Assembly (NCBI RefSeq): GCF_001467695.1
Contig: NZ_LNYE01000023.1
Location: 93,892-157,891 of the forward strand
DNA length: 64,000 nucleotides
Origin: Legionella gratiana
GTDB lineage: Bacteria > Pseudomonadota > Gammaproteobacteria > Legionellales > Legionellaceae
Direction: 5' to 3'
A model generated the notes under the pieces. The model saw nothing but the letters and a program-made list of their open reading frames with translations. It did not search any database and had not been told where the DNA came from. This document shows positions 27,028 through 37,458 of the stretch, piece after piece (the stretch's first letter is position 1; each line of letters opens with the position of its first letter). The position numbers and the translations under genes are program-made.

Positions 27028-27660
27028 TTAGATGCAACATTCATGTGCTAGTTCGTTTTCTTCCTCATCAATCGATTGGAGCACTTCTCGTTCTTGAGGT
27101 GCGTGTTTGAAGAATGAAACTAGACTTACTTCATTGGTATATTCTGCGTCATGTCGGCTAACTGATTTAAATTCGGTAAAGCATGAAAGAGCTTTATATG
27201 CAGCTGCAACCATCGCGCCAACAATGGTTATTCCCACGGCAATACCTAGAGTCGGTTGGATAATAAGTACGGGTAAAGCGATTCCAAAAATACCTGCATA
27301 TAAAGAAAATGCAGTAGCGGACCAAAATAATAATTCACATGTTTTGGCAAGATTTTTAAATAAAACATTAATTTTTCTAGATTCACTTGTCTTTAGTAAT
27401 GCATCCATTGCATCTATATGACTCATCTCTCCATGTTTTACCTTAGTGAGGCCAGCAACAAAAGATTCATAACTGGTTGCAATTGTTTCAACAGTCTTTG
27501 CTGAGCTTGCTTTAGTATAAGAGAGGTTATAATAATCTTGAACTGCTTTTATTTGTTGTTTGAGCTTGTCGTCTAGTTCTTTTTCACTGGCGAAAAGCGC
27601 AGATAATTTTTTGTCGCAAATGCTTAAGCGTCGTTCTAATTTTCTATGATTATAAGGCAT
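27028..27660 (-). CDS. Two-helix membrane protein of unknown function, candidate effector
   Basis: 210 residues. The first ~110 are charged and helical (coiled-coil-like: KELDDKLKQQIKAVQ). Two hydrophobic helices follow (about residues 112-135 and 138-162, separated by a proline), with ISQ-free tail residues 163-210 that are acidic. The last five residues are HECCI: a cysteine pair next to the C-terminus. There is no signal peptide. The layout, a soluble helical domain plus a hairpin membrane anchor, is common among Legionella effectors that sit on host membranes. No domain was recognised with confidence. Confidence 0.6.
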   Translation of the reverse strand: MPYNHRKLERRLSICDKKLSALFASEKELDDKLKQQIKAVQDYYNLSYTKASSAKTVETIATSYESFVAGLTKVKHGEMSHIDAMDALLKTSESRKINVLFKNLAKTCELLFWSATAFSLYAGIFGIALPVLIIQPTLGIAVGITIVGAMVAAAYKALSCFTEFKSVSRHDAEYTNEVSLVSFFKHAPQEREVLQSIDEEENELAHECCI

Positions 27661-27805
27661 GATTTATCTCTTATTATAATTATGTAGGGAAAACCATTTC
27701 AATGAATTTTCTAGTAGATTAAATGTCTTATAACATAATTGACATAGAAAAATCATGCTATTTTTATCTATTCATTGGTGAACTAGTATGTTCATCAAAA
27801 AAGAA

Positions 27806-27940
27806 TAGACTTCGTTCCAAATGCTACTGTAGTGGAGAATTGCTTACGGTGCATCCTCATATACTGGCGTGTACACTCCCGTTCTGTGCTCCGTTTCTCC
27901 TCGCACTTCCCTCACTACAGCGAGTTTGGAACGAAGTCTA
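27806..27940. repeat. Long imperfect palindrome (family A-like)
   Basis: TTAGACTTCGTTCCAAA-like arms (27806 onward) pair with TTTGGAACGAAGTCTA ending at 27940, and the pairing continues imperfectly (CTGTAGTG / CACTACAG) towards a centre with CTCATATACT and GTGCTCCG. The outer stem and the centre match the plan of the elements at 31503, 38690 and 47271. It lies 5 bp past the nuclease stop codon. Confidence 0.65.
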
Positions 27941-27944
27941 ATAT

Positions 27945-30485
27945 CTATTCATCGCCTTGGAAGCGGCATAAATTTTGAAAATCACACTGTTGGCAAAGAT
28001 TTAAATGGGAAGGTTGCGGTGGACAATGCCCCTGTTGAAATTCCATCGCTAAATCAGTTAATTGTTTTTGCCACATTTTTCTGTGTTCAGACCAAGTTTC
28101 ATCCTTTTTTAACGAAGTGACTCCACTAATATTCTGTTTGTTCTCACTAAGGCCAGCACAGTTTATTTTCCCTGACTTTAATTGCATGAGTAAAAGAGTG
28201 TTAATTTGGTCATCAAGCAGCGCATAAAGAAGTACTTGTGATTCTTTGGGCCGTTCTTCATTCCAAGGTTTACTCGCAGGAAGGCTACTTTTATAATCGA
28301 TAACCCATTTCTTATCAGCAACCTGATCCAGACGATCAATACGTACCTGAATATCAAGACCCGCTAAATTAATGGAGTATGATTGTTCTAATGCTACGAC
28401 TGTAAATGGAGATCGTTGTTTTTCCCATTCGAGATAGGTCAGTATGAGACGCTTTAGACGAGCATGTTCAATTTCTTGAAGTGATGCAAGAAGTAAATCA
28501 GAGTTTCGCTGTTTTAAAAGAGCTAAGGCAGTATGAATTGCTTCATCGATGTACTGATCTAAAATAGGAGGCCCTAAAAGATATAGTTTCTCTTGACTCT
28601 CCAATGTTTGCCATAATAATTCCATCACCTTATGAATAATCTGTCCTCTTTCTTTAGGATTCAAACCATCGGTTGTTTGCATAGATGCTTGTGCACGAAG
28701 TCGATGTTCCGCGAAGGCTTTAAAAGGGCATTTTGCTTGATTCGCTAAAATTGCTGTACCTCCAGTAATATGTTCTTCTGGTAATACTGGTAGAGAAAAA
28801 TGTTCTTCTACAGTCACGCATTCAGGTTGGGGTACCGAAAAGTTATGGGCGGTCAGTAAGGTAAAATTAGGGAATGTTGTTATTAAGGAGCAAGGCAAAT
28901 TAGGATTATCGCCCTGTAATTGAGCATAACTAAATACTATGGAATTAGCACTTCTCCTTAATCTTTGGAGTATTTGACGAGCAAATTGCAGTTCACGTTC
29001 GGGTAGGCTGTGCGGCATGCACAATTCACGCTGTAAGTATGGGGGAATAAAAGCTGATAGATGCACTTTTTGCGGCAAGCATTGATCGGTTATACCCATG
29101 ACCCATAGGCTATCAAACTCACATCCTGAAGCTTCTAAGAGACCGGAAACTTGAATTGGTGCATTGTTTTTTTGCGCTTGAAAAATGGTATGTCTGGTCA
29201 GATAGCGTAATGCTTCAAGTGCTTCAATCTTGGTTAAATAAGCGTCAAGTACAGCCAATTGCCTTAATTCATCAAAAAGCATGATAAAACGATTGAGACA
29301 TTGATAGTTTTTTGAGTTAAGTCCATAGTCACCTGGAAATCCTAAACTATTTAGACGAGCTTGAAATAGGCTTATCCATTCATGTAGGGTAGCTATTTGT
29401 GGATACGGGGTTAGAAGGCTTAATAATTTGGAAAGTTTAGGGGTATGAACATAGAGCTCCTCTATAAAGCTCTTTAGTGGAATCAAATGTCTTCCTAGTA
29501 AAGTACTCTCTTGCAAATATTCAGCTCGTTCAATGAATTCTTCTTTAGAATGACCAAGATAAGGGGATTGGAGAAGCAAACTTGCCTCATGCTGGGTTAA
29601 AGTGAGCTCTTCTAAATTGAGCCAACATAATGCATGAGCAACTAAAGGAAAATCACTTAAAGGTTGACCTAAGGAAATATTAAAGAGTGTTGACTCAAAA
29701 TGATGTGCTAATATTCTTTGTACTAAGTTTGATTCTTGTTCCAAATTAGGTACAACTACTCCTATACGAGAATGACCTTCCCGTATTTTTAAATGCAACC
29801 ACCGCATTAACTGCTGATATTCCTCTTTATCATCCTGAGCTGCCAGTATTTCTGTTTTAGATGATTTTTCTTTTAAATCATATTGGTATTGGTTGAATCC
29901 TTGATTTATTAAGTGTTCCTGTAAGTGTACTTGTTGAGGAGTAAAGTCATCAAAACATACCCAAACAATCGAACCTGAGAACAAAGAGTGTTGGGCATCA
30001 ATTAGATGAGGGATTAATTGATATTCCGTAATCAAATGTCGTTGTTCTAATTGTTTCTCAAAAAGTAGCCACCATTGTTGAAATTTCCGTGTTTGAGCTG
30101 TATCGATAAATTCTGGATTTTCGGAGGTAATGTGCCATTGTTGACAACGCTCCCAAGCAGTGATCACGGCTTTGAGCAAACCTTCACTATAGGTGATGGA
30201 TGATTCAGATTTAATGATCCTTCGCCATAAATACTGACACTGAGCATCGCTTAACAATGTAGGATAGGACCTATTTGGATGAATAAAATTAAGGTTCTCA
30301 TAGGCTTTGATGAGTGCAGTACGATAAGGCATGCATTTAGGTTTATCTACAGTTTGATTGTTACAATGAGTAAAATACTGTTGGATTATGGATTCACTCA
30401 GTCGATTGTTGGGTGTGAGGACCATAGTTCCTTGAGCTAAAAGAAAAAAAAGTTGATCTTTATTACTGAATGTATGTAGGGGCAT
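27945..30485 (-). CDS. AddB-like / probable DNA repair exonuclease with PD-(D/E)XK domain
   Basis: 846 residues. The N-terminal 500 or so residues resemble an inactive helicase-like scaffold (GTMVLTPNNRLSESI at the start; VVVPNLEQE). The C-terminal nuclease carries RIDRLDQ and VIDYKSS, the PD-(D/E)XK core. Four cysteines, one in NQAKCPFKAF and three in CQQCDFQNLC, are placed as in the iron-sulfur staple of AddB. This type usually sits beside a UvrD-like helicase (AddA-like) gene; none is present on either side here. Its role is likely in double-strand break repair. A palindromic element follows the stop. Confidence 0.85.
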   Translation of the reverse strand: MPLHTFSNKDQLFFLLAQGTMVLTPNNRLSESIIQQYFTHCNNQTVDKPKCMPYRTALIKAYENLNFIHPNRSYPTLLSDAQCQYLWRRIIKSESSITYSEGLLKAVITAWERCQQWHITSENPEFIDTAQTRKFQQWWLLFEKQLEQRHLITEYQLIPHLIDAQHSLFSGSIVWVCFDDFTPQQVHLQEHLINQGFNQYQYDLKEKSSKTEILAAQDDKEEYQQLMRWLHLKIREGHSRIGVVVPNLEQESNLVQRILAHHFESTLFNISLGQPLSDFPLVAHALCWLNLEELTLTQHEASLLLQSPYLGHSKEEFIERAEYLQESTLLGRHLIPLKSFIEELYVHTPKLSKLLSLLTPYPQIATLHEWISLFQARLNSLGFPGDYGLNSKNYQCLNRFIMLFDELRQLAVLDAYLTKIEALEALRYLTRHTIFQAQKNNAPIQVSGLLEASGCEFDSLWVMGITDQCLPQKVHLSAFIPPYLQRELCMPHSLPERELQFARQILQRLRRSANSIVFSYAQLQGDNPNLPCSLITTFPNFTLLTAHNFSVPQPECVTVEEHFSLPVLPEEHITGGTAILANQAKCPFKAFAEHRLRAQASMQTTDGLNPKERGQIIHKVMELLWQTLESQEKLYLLGPPILDQYIDEAIHTALALLKQRNSDLLLASLQEIEHARLKRLILTYLEWEKQRSPFTVVALEQSYSINLAGLDIQVRIDRLDQVADKKWVIDYKSSLPASKPWNEERPKESQVLLYALLDDQINTLLLMQLKSGKINCAGLSENKQNISGVTSLKKDETWSEHRKMWQKQLTDLAMEFQQGHCPPQPSHLNLCQQCDFQNLCRFQGDE

Positions 30486-30749
30486 AAAAATCCAAATAAG
30501 ATTACCTGTAAATCAACTCCATTCAGGAAACGGCCCTATTTGACCGTTTGTGCTATATTCAGCATGGGGTACCTGAGCTATTACGATTACCTTAAACCTA
30601 GAAAAAGGCACGTGGGTTGGTAATCGGAGCAACGTATTTTTTACAGGGGGGTGAACATGTGTATTTATACAGCCACCTTAACTTGATGAGAGTATTAGTT
30701 AGCTCGTAATATATTGGATTACATTGTCAATAGCACCCCACTTTTGATG

Positions 30750-31343
30750 TTATTTTACTGAAGTTTTTTTCCGTTGCATAGTACGCGTTTTTGATGCAGA
30801 TTTTGCTTTGGTCTTGTCTAGTGTTCCTAGATATCGAGGTAGGCGATGACTGCGTCGTTTATCTGTATGCAATATTTGATAGACAAATTGACCTCGTAAA
30901 TACATAGAAGCAAGGCCTGCTGCAATGGCAAGTACAAAACCGAAAAGAATATAGCTGTAGCCTAATACTATAAAGTATGTACCAATAAGATCGTGGAAAT
31001 TGGTTATTTTTATTATGGGTTTTTCTACTTCTTCCATAAAAAACATCATACCTAGAACAAAAAAAGGTAATGAAAGAAGGACCATAATAAAGCCTAAGAA
31101 AAAGGTTTTAAGTTTATAAGGTTTAGGGCAATGCACGATACTTTCGCCAAATAGGGCTCCAGTGATTGAAGCGACAATCACTCCTAAGACAATTGATCGA
31201 AAAAGAGGAATAACTTCCATGATGCCCATTGATGTAAGTAATACGTCGATCAGTATTGTTCCAACAACAGAGAGTAATCCGTAGTAAACAGCGGCGAGTA
31301 AACGTGGATTAGAAATAGTAAGTGCAGGATCTTCATTTTTCAT
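30750..31343 (-). CDS. Uncharacterised four-helix membrane protein
   Basis: 197 residues with four evenly spaced hydrophobic segments (about residues 12-35, 42-65, 78-103 and 118-145) and a very basic C-terminal tail (KTKAKSASKTRTMQRKK). No signal peptide, no recognised domain. The basic tail should remain in the cytoplasm and could touch nucleic acid or phospholipid headgroups. The 264 bp between its stop and the nuclease start hold no gene that I can support. Confidence 0.65.
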   Translation of the reverse strand: MKNEDPALTISNPRLLAAVYYGLLSVVGTILIDVLLTSMGIMEVIPLFRSIVLGVIVASITGALFGESIVHCPKPYKLKTFFLGFIMVLLSLPFFVLGMMFFMEEVEKPIIKITNFHDLIGTYFIVLGYSYILFGFVLAIAAGLASMYLRGQFVYQILHTDKRRSHRLPRYLGTLDKTKAKSASKTRTMQRKKTSVK

Positions 31344-31502
31344 TATAGCACTCCATAGCTACGCCTATATATGTATCATTTTAGTATAAATTTGCACGTT
31401 AGAACGATTTTTTAATTTTTTATTACTCTTATTTTTAACAACTTAAGTAAATTGGGGGTGTGCAAAGTATTTCAGGTGTATCGAAATAATAATTTGTATA
31501 TA

Positions 31503-31649
31503 CTAGAGTCTGTTGACCAATCTACGATACTGACCAAAATGGTGTGATTTTATGCGCTCCGATACTCACATACTTCATGTATGCTATGTTTCGGTGCTCT
31601 AAAATCACCCCATTGTGGCTCAGTCTTGCGAATTGTCAACAGACCCTAG
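31503..31649. repeat. Family A palindromic element, copy 1 (147 bp)
   Basis: Ends are CTAG-A-GTCTGTTGAC and GTCAACAGAC-C-CTAG, inverted to each other. Internal arms around GTGATTTTATGCGCTCCGA and TCGGTGCTCTAAAATCAC fold back around a centre ACTCACATACTTCATGTATGCT. The copy at 38690-38836 is closely similar throughout. No coding capacity. It occupies the leader region of the acyltransferase gene, in a 454-bp gap with nothing else I can name. Confidence 0.8.
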
Positions 31650-31803
31650 ACCGTGTTGACAACTTATTCTAAGTTGACCACTTTTCATGCTTTATAAGAT
31701 TTGATGAAGAAGATTTGATTCATAGAAATCATTATTGCTTTAATGATCGAAGAGCGATGCAAATGTCAACGGTTCCTAACAAATATAATTATAGATTGTG
31801 AAT

Positions 31804-32358
31804 ATGCAAAAATTTGGTCGCTTTATTTTAAAACTATTCGGTTGGAAAATTGTAGGTGAATTACCTAAAGATAAGAAATATCTGGTTGTTGTTGCTCCGC
31901 ATACTAGTAATTGGGATTTCGCCGTTGGTTTATTTGCACGCTTTGCAATCGGAGTTAAGATTCATTTTTTAGCTAAAAATCAACTGTTCTTTTTTCCTTT
32001 GAGTTTCCTATTACGAGTACTTGGTGGGGCACCTGTTGATCGCTCCAAAAAAAATAAGACAGTTGACCAAGTAGTTGAAATATTCCGCTCTCGTGACGAG
32101 TTTAAGTTAGCAATTACTCCAGAAGGAACGCGAAGTCCAGTTACCCGTTGGAAAGAAGGATTTTATCATATTGCTTGCCAAGCAAAATTGCCTATAGTTA
32201 TGGTTGGCCCTGATTATGCAACTAAAGAGGTTCGAATCCATGAAGCATTTCTGCCCTCTGGGGATATTAATAAGGATTTTCCAATGATCCTTGATTTTTT
32301 TAGAACGATAAGAGGTCGTTATTCCAAAGAAATTCCTGAATATCATCCTAAAAAATAA
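31804..32358 (+). CDS. Lysophospholipid acyltransferase (PlsC-like)
   Basis: 184 residues. The acyltransferase motifs are APHTSNWD (the H-x4-D active site), APVDRSKK and ITPEGTRSP. It is much shorter than E. coli PlsC (245) because it lacks an N-terminal membrane helix, and belongs to the short 1-acylglycerol-3-phosphate acyltransferase-like group. The ATG at 31804 is preferred over the GTG at 31798; the ribosome site is weak for either. Its probable role is acylation of a lysophospholipid in membrane synthesis or repair. It stands alone. Confidence 0.85.
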   Translation: MQKFGRFILKLFGWKIVGELPKDKKYLVVVAPHTSNWDFAVGLFARFAIGVKIHFLAKNQLFFFPLSFLLRVLGGAPVDRSKKNKTVDQVVEIFRSRDEFKLAITPEGTRSPVTRWKEGFYHIACQAKLPIVMVGPDYATKEVRIHEAFLPSGDINKDFPMILDFFRTIRGRYSKEIPEYHPKK

Positions 32359-32462
32359 TCCTAGAAAATCCAGCAGGGCCGTGTTTCTGAGGCAAATTCA
32401 AGACCTCTTTAATTTCAGATATTGAAGTTAAACCGGATACATTACTTGTCTTTGATGGGAAT

Positions 32463-32990
32463 TTACATGGTATATTTTGTCATTTTTAGCATTTTGAAAA
32501 CGTGCCCCTCAGGAAGAACAAAATATTTGGGCTCTATTATTTGATAACCACAAACCTGGTACAGTTTTGCTCCTGGTAATGTAGCCATCATCTCAAATTT
32601 GGTAAATCCATAGATCAACGCTTGTTGTTCGCAGTATTCTAAAAGTTTTTTGCCTAGCCCTTGTCGCGCATGATCGGGATGAACAAAAAAAGCTCTAATC
32701 TTGGCATAGTCTTTCTTTGGATCTAGAAACCCCTCCTCACGGGCCTTGCATTGATCACCACCAAATAAAGTTTTTCGTTTACTCCATCCTCCACATGCAA
32801 CCAGCACTCCTTCTTTTTCGATGACATAATAAGTTTGATCGTTAATCAACTCCTTATCTACACCGAAAATGGCATGAATTGCTCCCTCAATTTCTTGGGC
32901 GGTATAATTTTTATTGCTTAAGATGCGAGCTGAATGCTCAATAAGTTGGTTTAATTGAATTATATCATCACTATGTGCCAGTCTTATCAT
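32463..32990 (-). CDS. GNAT family N-acetyltransferase
   Basis: 175 residues. The acetyl-CoA-binding motif A is clear: FFVHPDHARQGLGKKLLEYCE, the R/Q-x-x-G-x-G/A pattern after a beta-bulge strand. The N-terminus IRLAHSDDIIQLNQLIEHSA and C-terminal GYQIIEPKYFVLPEG are also typical of single-domain GNAT enzymes. The substrate cannot be told. It is transcribed away from the Lrp/AsnC gene with 128 bp between the start codons, so the regulator could act on it, which is inference. Confidence 0.85.
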   Translation of the reverse strand: MIRLAHSDDIIQLNQLIEHSARILSNKNYTAQEIEGAIHAIFGVDKELINDQTYYVIEKEGVLVACGGWSKRKTLFGGDQCKAREEGFLDPKKDYAKIRAFFVHPDHARQGLGKKLLEYCEQQALIYGFTKFEMMATLPGAKLYQVCGYQIIEPKYFVLPEGHVFKMLKMTKYTM

Positions 32991-33118
32991 TATTGTTCTC
33001 TTTTATATTGAGTAAAGTGGAGGCTGGCAATGTACCATGAAATATAAATAAATAAATTTTTTATTTATTGTTCTTTTATTTCATTTTATAATTAAATTTT
33101 TATGGTTTTAGGTAACAT

Positions 33119-33643
33119 ATGAAAAAGAATAAAGAAAATGTATCCTTTGAAAATAAAACTGCACCTACTCAAGCAGCAATTTTGGATAAAATTGATCGAA
33201 AAATTTTAAATCTTTTACAAAAAGACAATCAGATTACGAATCTTGCTTTAGCTGAAAAAGTAGGGATTTCTGCACCTCCTTGTTTTAGGCGCGTGAAACG
33301 ATTGAGAGATGAAGGCATTATTGTGAAAGATGTTTCTTTAGTTGATCCTTTTAAGGCAGGCCGGGGCCTGATTGTTTTTGCAAATATTACGTTGGAGAAA
33401 CAAAGAGAAGATTTGTTAGCTCATTTTGAGCGTAAAATGGCGGAACAAGAAGAGGTTAAACAATGTTATTTTGTTTCTGGTGAGACTGATTATTTATTAA
33501 TAATACATGTGTCAGATATGAATCATTATAATGAATTTGCACGTAGAGTATTTGCAAATGAAGCAAATATTAAGATGTTCCGTAGCAGTTTTTGTCTTAA
33601 TCGAACGAAATACAACACCAATATTCAGTTTTCAGAGGATTAA
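33119..33643 (+). CDS. Lrp/AsnC family transcriptional regulator
   Basis: 174 residues with a basic N-terminal extension of about 22 residues before the standard domain. The winged helix-turn-helix reads LDKIDRKILNLLQKDNQITN then LALAEKVGISAPPCFRRVKRL. The C-terminal RAM domain includes GETDYLLIIHVSDM, which binds amino acids at the dimer interface in relatives. Such proteins sense amino acid supply. The extension (KNKENVSFENKTAPTQ) may be real, since no later in-frame ATG precedes the domain closely. Confidence 0.9.
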   Translation: MKKNKENVSFENKTAPTQAAILDKIDRKILNLLQKDNQITNLALAEKVGISAPPCFRRVKRLRDEGIIVKDVSLVDPFKAGRGLIVFANITLEKQREDLLAHFERKMAEQEEVKQCYFVSGETDYLLIIHVSDMNHYNEFARRVFANEANIKMFRSSFCLNRTKYNTNIQFSED

Positions 33644-33813
33644 ATATACATTGGCGTCAAATAAACAATTACTTAGAGTTTCAACTAGACCCTTACTTAC
33701 TATTCCCAAAAGGAATGGGCAAAGAATTTATTTCATACATACTTAATATTCTCTAAATTATTATTTGTTATTATGGAATAGTTGATTGATCTATTTTTTA
33801 GTTTTAATACACC

Positions 33814-34524
33814 ATGATTAAGTTACTCGTTTTATTATTTACTTTTGCAGCATTTAATTCCACTCAAGTTTTCGCCATCACCAACATGGAACAAGCGCTT
33901 AATGTTCCTTCTGAACAACAATTAGAAATAGAAAAACTCAGCCAATCAGCGCCGCAATTAAATAAAGAAGTTATTCTTCTTGCATTAAGTGCCTATACTA
34001 AAGTCAGTGAACAAGGGGATGTTAAAAATCCAGTTTTAACCATTATCGATTATTCTGTCCCATCCGATCAACCTCGGATGTGGATTTTTAATATGAATAC
34101 AGAGTCTTTGGTATTCAAAACCTATGTCGCCCACGGCCGTAATTCGGGCGATGGTAAAGTGCCAGTTAGTTTTTCTAACGATATGTCGAGCAAAAAATCC
34201 AGTCTTGGCACCTATATTACTGAAAATACATACGTGGGACATAAAGGTCTGTCTTTGAACCTGGAAGGATTAGAGAAAGGGCTAAATTCTAATGCCTACG
34301 ATAGGCGAGTGGTAATCCATGGAGCTTGGTATGTAGAACCTAGTTTTATAAAAAGAGAAGGGCGTGCTGGCTGTTCATGGGGATGCCCTGCTATTGCGGA
34401 AAGTATAGCAAAGCCTGTAATCAACACCATTAAAAATGGTTCTGTAGTATTTGCCTACTACCCCGATAGCTATTTTCTCAGTCACTCCAATTATATTTCA
34501 GGACAGACAGTGGCTTTTCGGTAA
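33814..34524 (+). CDS. Secreted murein L,D-transpeptidase family protein (YkuD_2 type)
   Basis: 236 residues with a signal peptide (MIKLLVLLFTFAAFNSTQVFA). The catalytic region shows RVVIHGAWYV and AGCSWGCPAI, the His and the Cys of the L,D-transpeptidase fold, arranged as in the YkuD_2 (PF13645) group. Upstream, VAHGRNSGDGKVPVSFSN is also typical of that group. It should act on peptidoglycan stem peptides in the periplasm, forming 3-3 cross-links or anchoring proteins. It is transcribed toward enolase; a loose stem (AGGTTAAGG/CCTTTTAACCT) lies between them. Confidence 0.85.
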   Translation: MIKLLVLLFTFAAFNSTQVFAITNMEQALNVPSEQQLEIEKLSQSAPQLNKEVILLALSAYTKVSEQGDVKNPVLTIIDYSVPSDQPRMWIFNMNTESLVFKTYVAHGRNSGDGKVPVSFSNDMSSKKSSLGTYITENTYVGHKGLSLNLEGLEKGLNSNAYDRRVVIHGAWYVEPSFIKREGRAGCSWGCPAIAESIAKPVINTIKNGSVVFAYYPDSYFLSHSNYISGQTVAFR

Positions 34525-34670
34525 GATTTTTAACTGGTGACTATAGAGACAGGTTAAGGTGAGAGGGGCATAGGCTGTCCTTATCCTTTTAACCTAAAAA
34601 AAGCACGTCTATAAATATCTTACCGCTTATAATCAAGCCTGGATCCATAATGATGTTATTGCATGATTTA

Positions 34671-35957
<1,287 letters not shown>

Positions 35958-35976
35958 TTAAAATCTTAGTAGTATT

Positions 35977-36582
35977 TTAGGTAAAACTTACGGCTTCAAG
36001 CTGTATTAAAATTTCGACAAGAGGACGTAAAGGTAAGCCTAGAATAGTATCTTCACTTCCTTGAACTTCTTTAAATAGCCACTTACCTTGAGTTTCATAG
36101 TGATAAGCGCCACAACTGTGATAGGGTTTTTCACTTTGTAAATAAGTTTCAATTGTTTGTTCACTTAAATGATATAAGGTTAAATTGGCAATTTCATGAT
36201 GTTGCCAAAGTAGTTCATTGTTTTTTGCAATGCAAAGGCAAGCGATTTGTTGATGAGTGTTACCATTTAATAAACGCAAGTGTTCGATTGCCGTTTGATG
36301 GCTTAGTGGTTTGTTAAGAATTAATTTTCCAAATACGCACAATTGATCCGCAGCAATAACAAAATGTTCTGGATGATGTTGGCTAACTTCTAAAGCTTTG
36401 TGTGCTGCCAATGTGTAGCCTAAATCAACTGTATTTTCGGAGTTAAAAGTAGCTTTAATCGCTTCTTCATTACAATGAGCAGGCACTGTAGAGAATTCAA
36501 TGCCAAGAGAGCGCAACAGTTTTACTCGGATTGATGAACTTGAAGCGAGGATAATGGGTTTTTGTTGTAAAAAATTAGACAT
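35977..36582 (-). CDS. maf: Maf family nucleotide pyrophosphatase
   Basis: 201 residues. ILASSSSIRVKLLRSLGIEF at the N-terminus and IAADQLCVFG and the LNGNTHQ segment mark the Maf/ITPase-like fold. Maf proteins hydrolyse dTTP/UTP or 7-methyl-GTP; the motif set does not clearly decide which, and the ASSS-x-x-R form differs a little from the usual ASxSPRR. The start overlaps the 3' end of the ZIP transporter gene by 8 bases, so the two are co-translated. Confidence 0.88.
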   Translation of the reverse strand: MSNFLQQKPIILASSSSIRVKLLRSLGIEFSTVPAHCNEEAIKATFNSENTVDLGYTLAAHKALEVSQHHPEHFVIAADQLCVFGKLILNKPLSHQTAIEHLRLLNGNTHQQIACLCIAKNNELLWQHHEIANLTLYHLSEQTIETYLQSEKPYHSCGAYHYETQGKWLFKEVQGSEDTILGLPLRPLVEILIQLEAVSFT

Positions 36583-37333
36583 AAATAGCCACCAAAGCCA
36601 TAAGTGAAAATCCTATAATTACAAAACTGAAATCTTTAAGATTGCAACAACGCTCCACCATAACACAACGCTCTAAACCATGGAGTGTCCCTAAATAAAG
36701 GAATGTTCCCGCAGAAGCAGCAATTAGAATGGGATCAAATATAGAGTTCGTCTCTACACCTTGGCCAAAATACCAACCCAAATAAATTCCTATAGGGGTC
36801 ATCAAGCTGAATAAAATAAAAAATATCAGGCTGGTATTCATACTCATAGAACTTTTATTTAATTGTACCGCGATTGCAAAACTTTCTGCCCACTTATGAG
36901 TAATTATTGCAAGAAAAATCATTATAATCATTGAATTATGATGCGATATCCCCAATGCTGCACCAAGCATAATCGAGTGAACTGAGAGCATTCCCCAAGC
37001 TAAAATGGCAAAAGCAGGATGTGTTGCACTATTATGGTGGTAAAGTTCTTTTCCTAAGTGTTCAAACCAAAGAAAAATGAGAAATACAGTGCCAGTAATT
37101 ATAAAGGCAAAAGGATAATTATAACCCATTTTGATGAATAATGAATTTGCTTCAGGGAGCATATGTAATAAACCTGCTCCTAAGAATACCCCAGTAGCTA
37201 ATGTTTCTCCTATAGGAAAATCAATATGCTGATCCTCTTTTATTCGTTTTCTAAAAGGATACCAGCCTGCCATCAAAATAACTATAAAAATGGAAAAGGC
37301 AAAAAATATTTTTAAACTGGTAGCTGATACCAT
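36575..37333 (-). CDS. ZIP family divalent metal transporter
   Basis: 252 residues with eight membrane segments. The transport-site motifs of ZIP proteins are visible: HSIMLGAALGISHHNSM and HKWAESFAIAVQL, with the histidine and glutamate pairs of segments 4 and 5. The likely cargo is zinc, iron or manganese, imported into the cytoplasm. It overlaps the following maf gene by 8 bases and lies near a CDF exporter on the same strand, giving an import and an export gene in one stretch. Confidence 0.88.
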   Translation of the reverse strand: MVSATSLKIFFAFSIFIVILMAGWYPFRKRIKEDQHIDFPIGETLATGVFLGAGLLHMLPEANSLFIKMGYNYPFAFIITGTVFLIFLWFEHLGKELYHHNSATHPAFAILAWGMLSVHSIMLGAALGISHHNSMIIMIFLAIITHKWAESFAIAVQLNKSSMSMNTSLIFFILFSLMTPIGIYLGWYFGQGVETNSIFDPILIAASAGTFLYLGTLHGLERCVMVERCCNLKDFSFVIIGFSLMALVAIYV

Positions 37334-37458
37334 TACTTATCCTATTTCTATATCTAAGAAAAGAAATAAAGTAACCTGACACAAAGAAAACCCGGAGTTT
37401 GTTACAAAGTAGCTCCACTTAGATGTATTCAGGCTACACCTAGCTAAAAGCTAGTAGT

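Noticed and set aside
32341..32480. Minus-strand stretch after the GNAT stop reading ...SGLTSISEIKEVLNLP... for about 43 codons
   Set aside because: It looks protein-like but has no start codon after the preceding stop and no identified parent gene; a gene remnant cannot be separated from chance.
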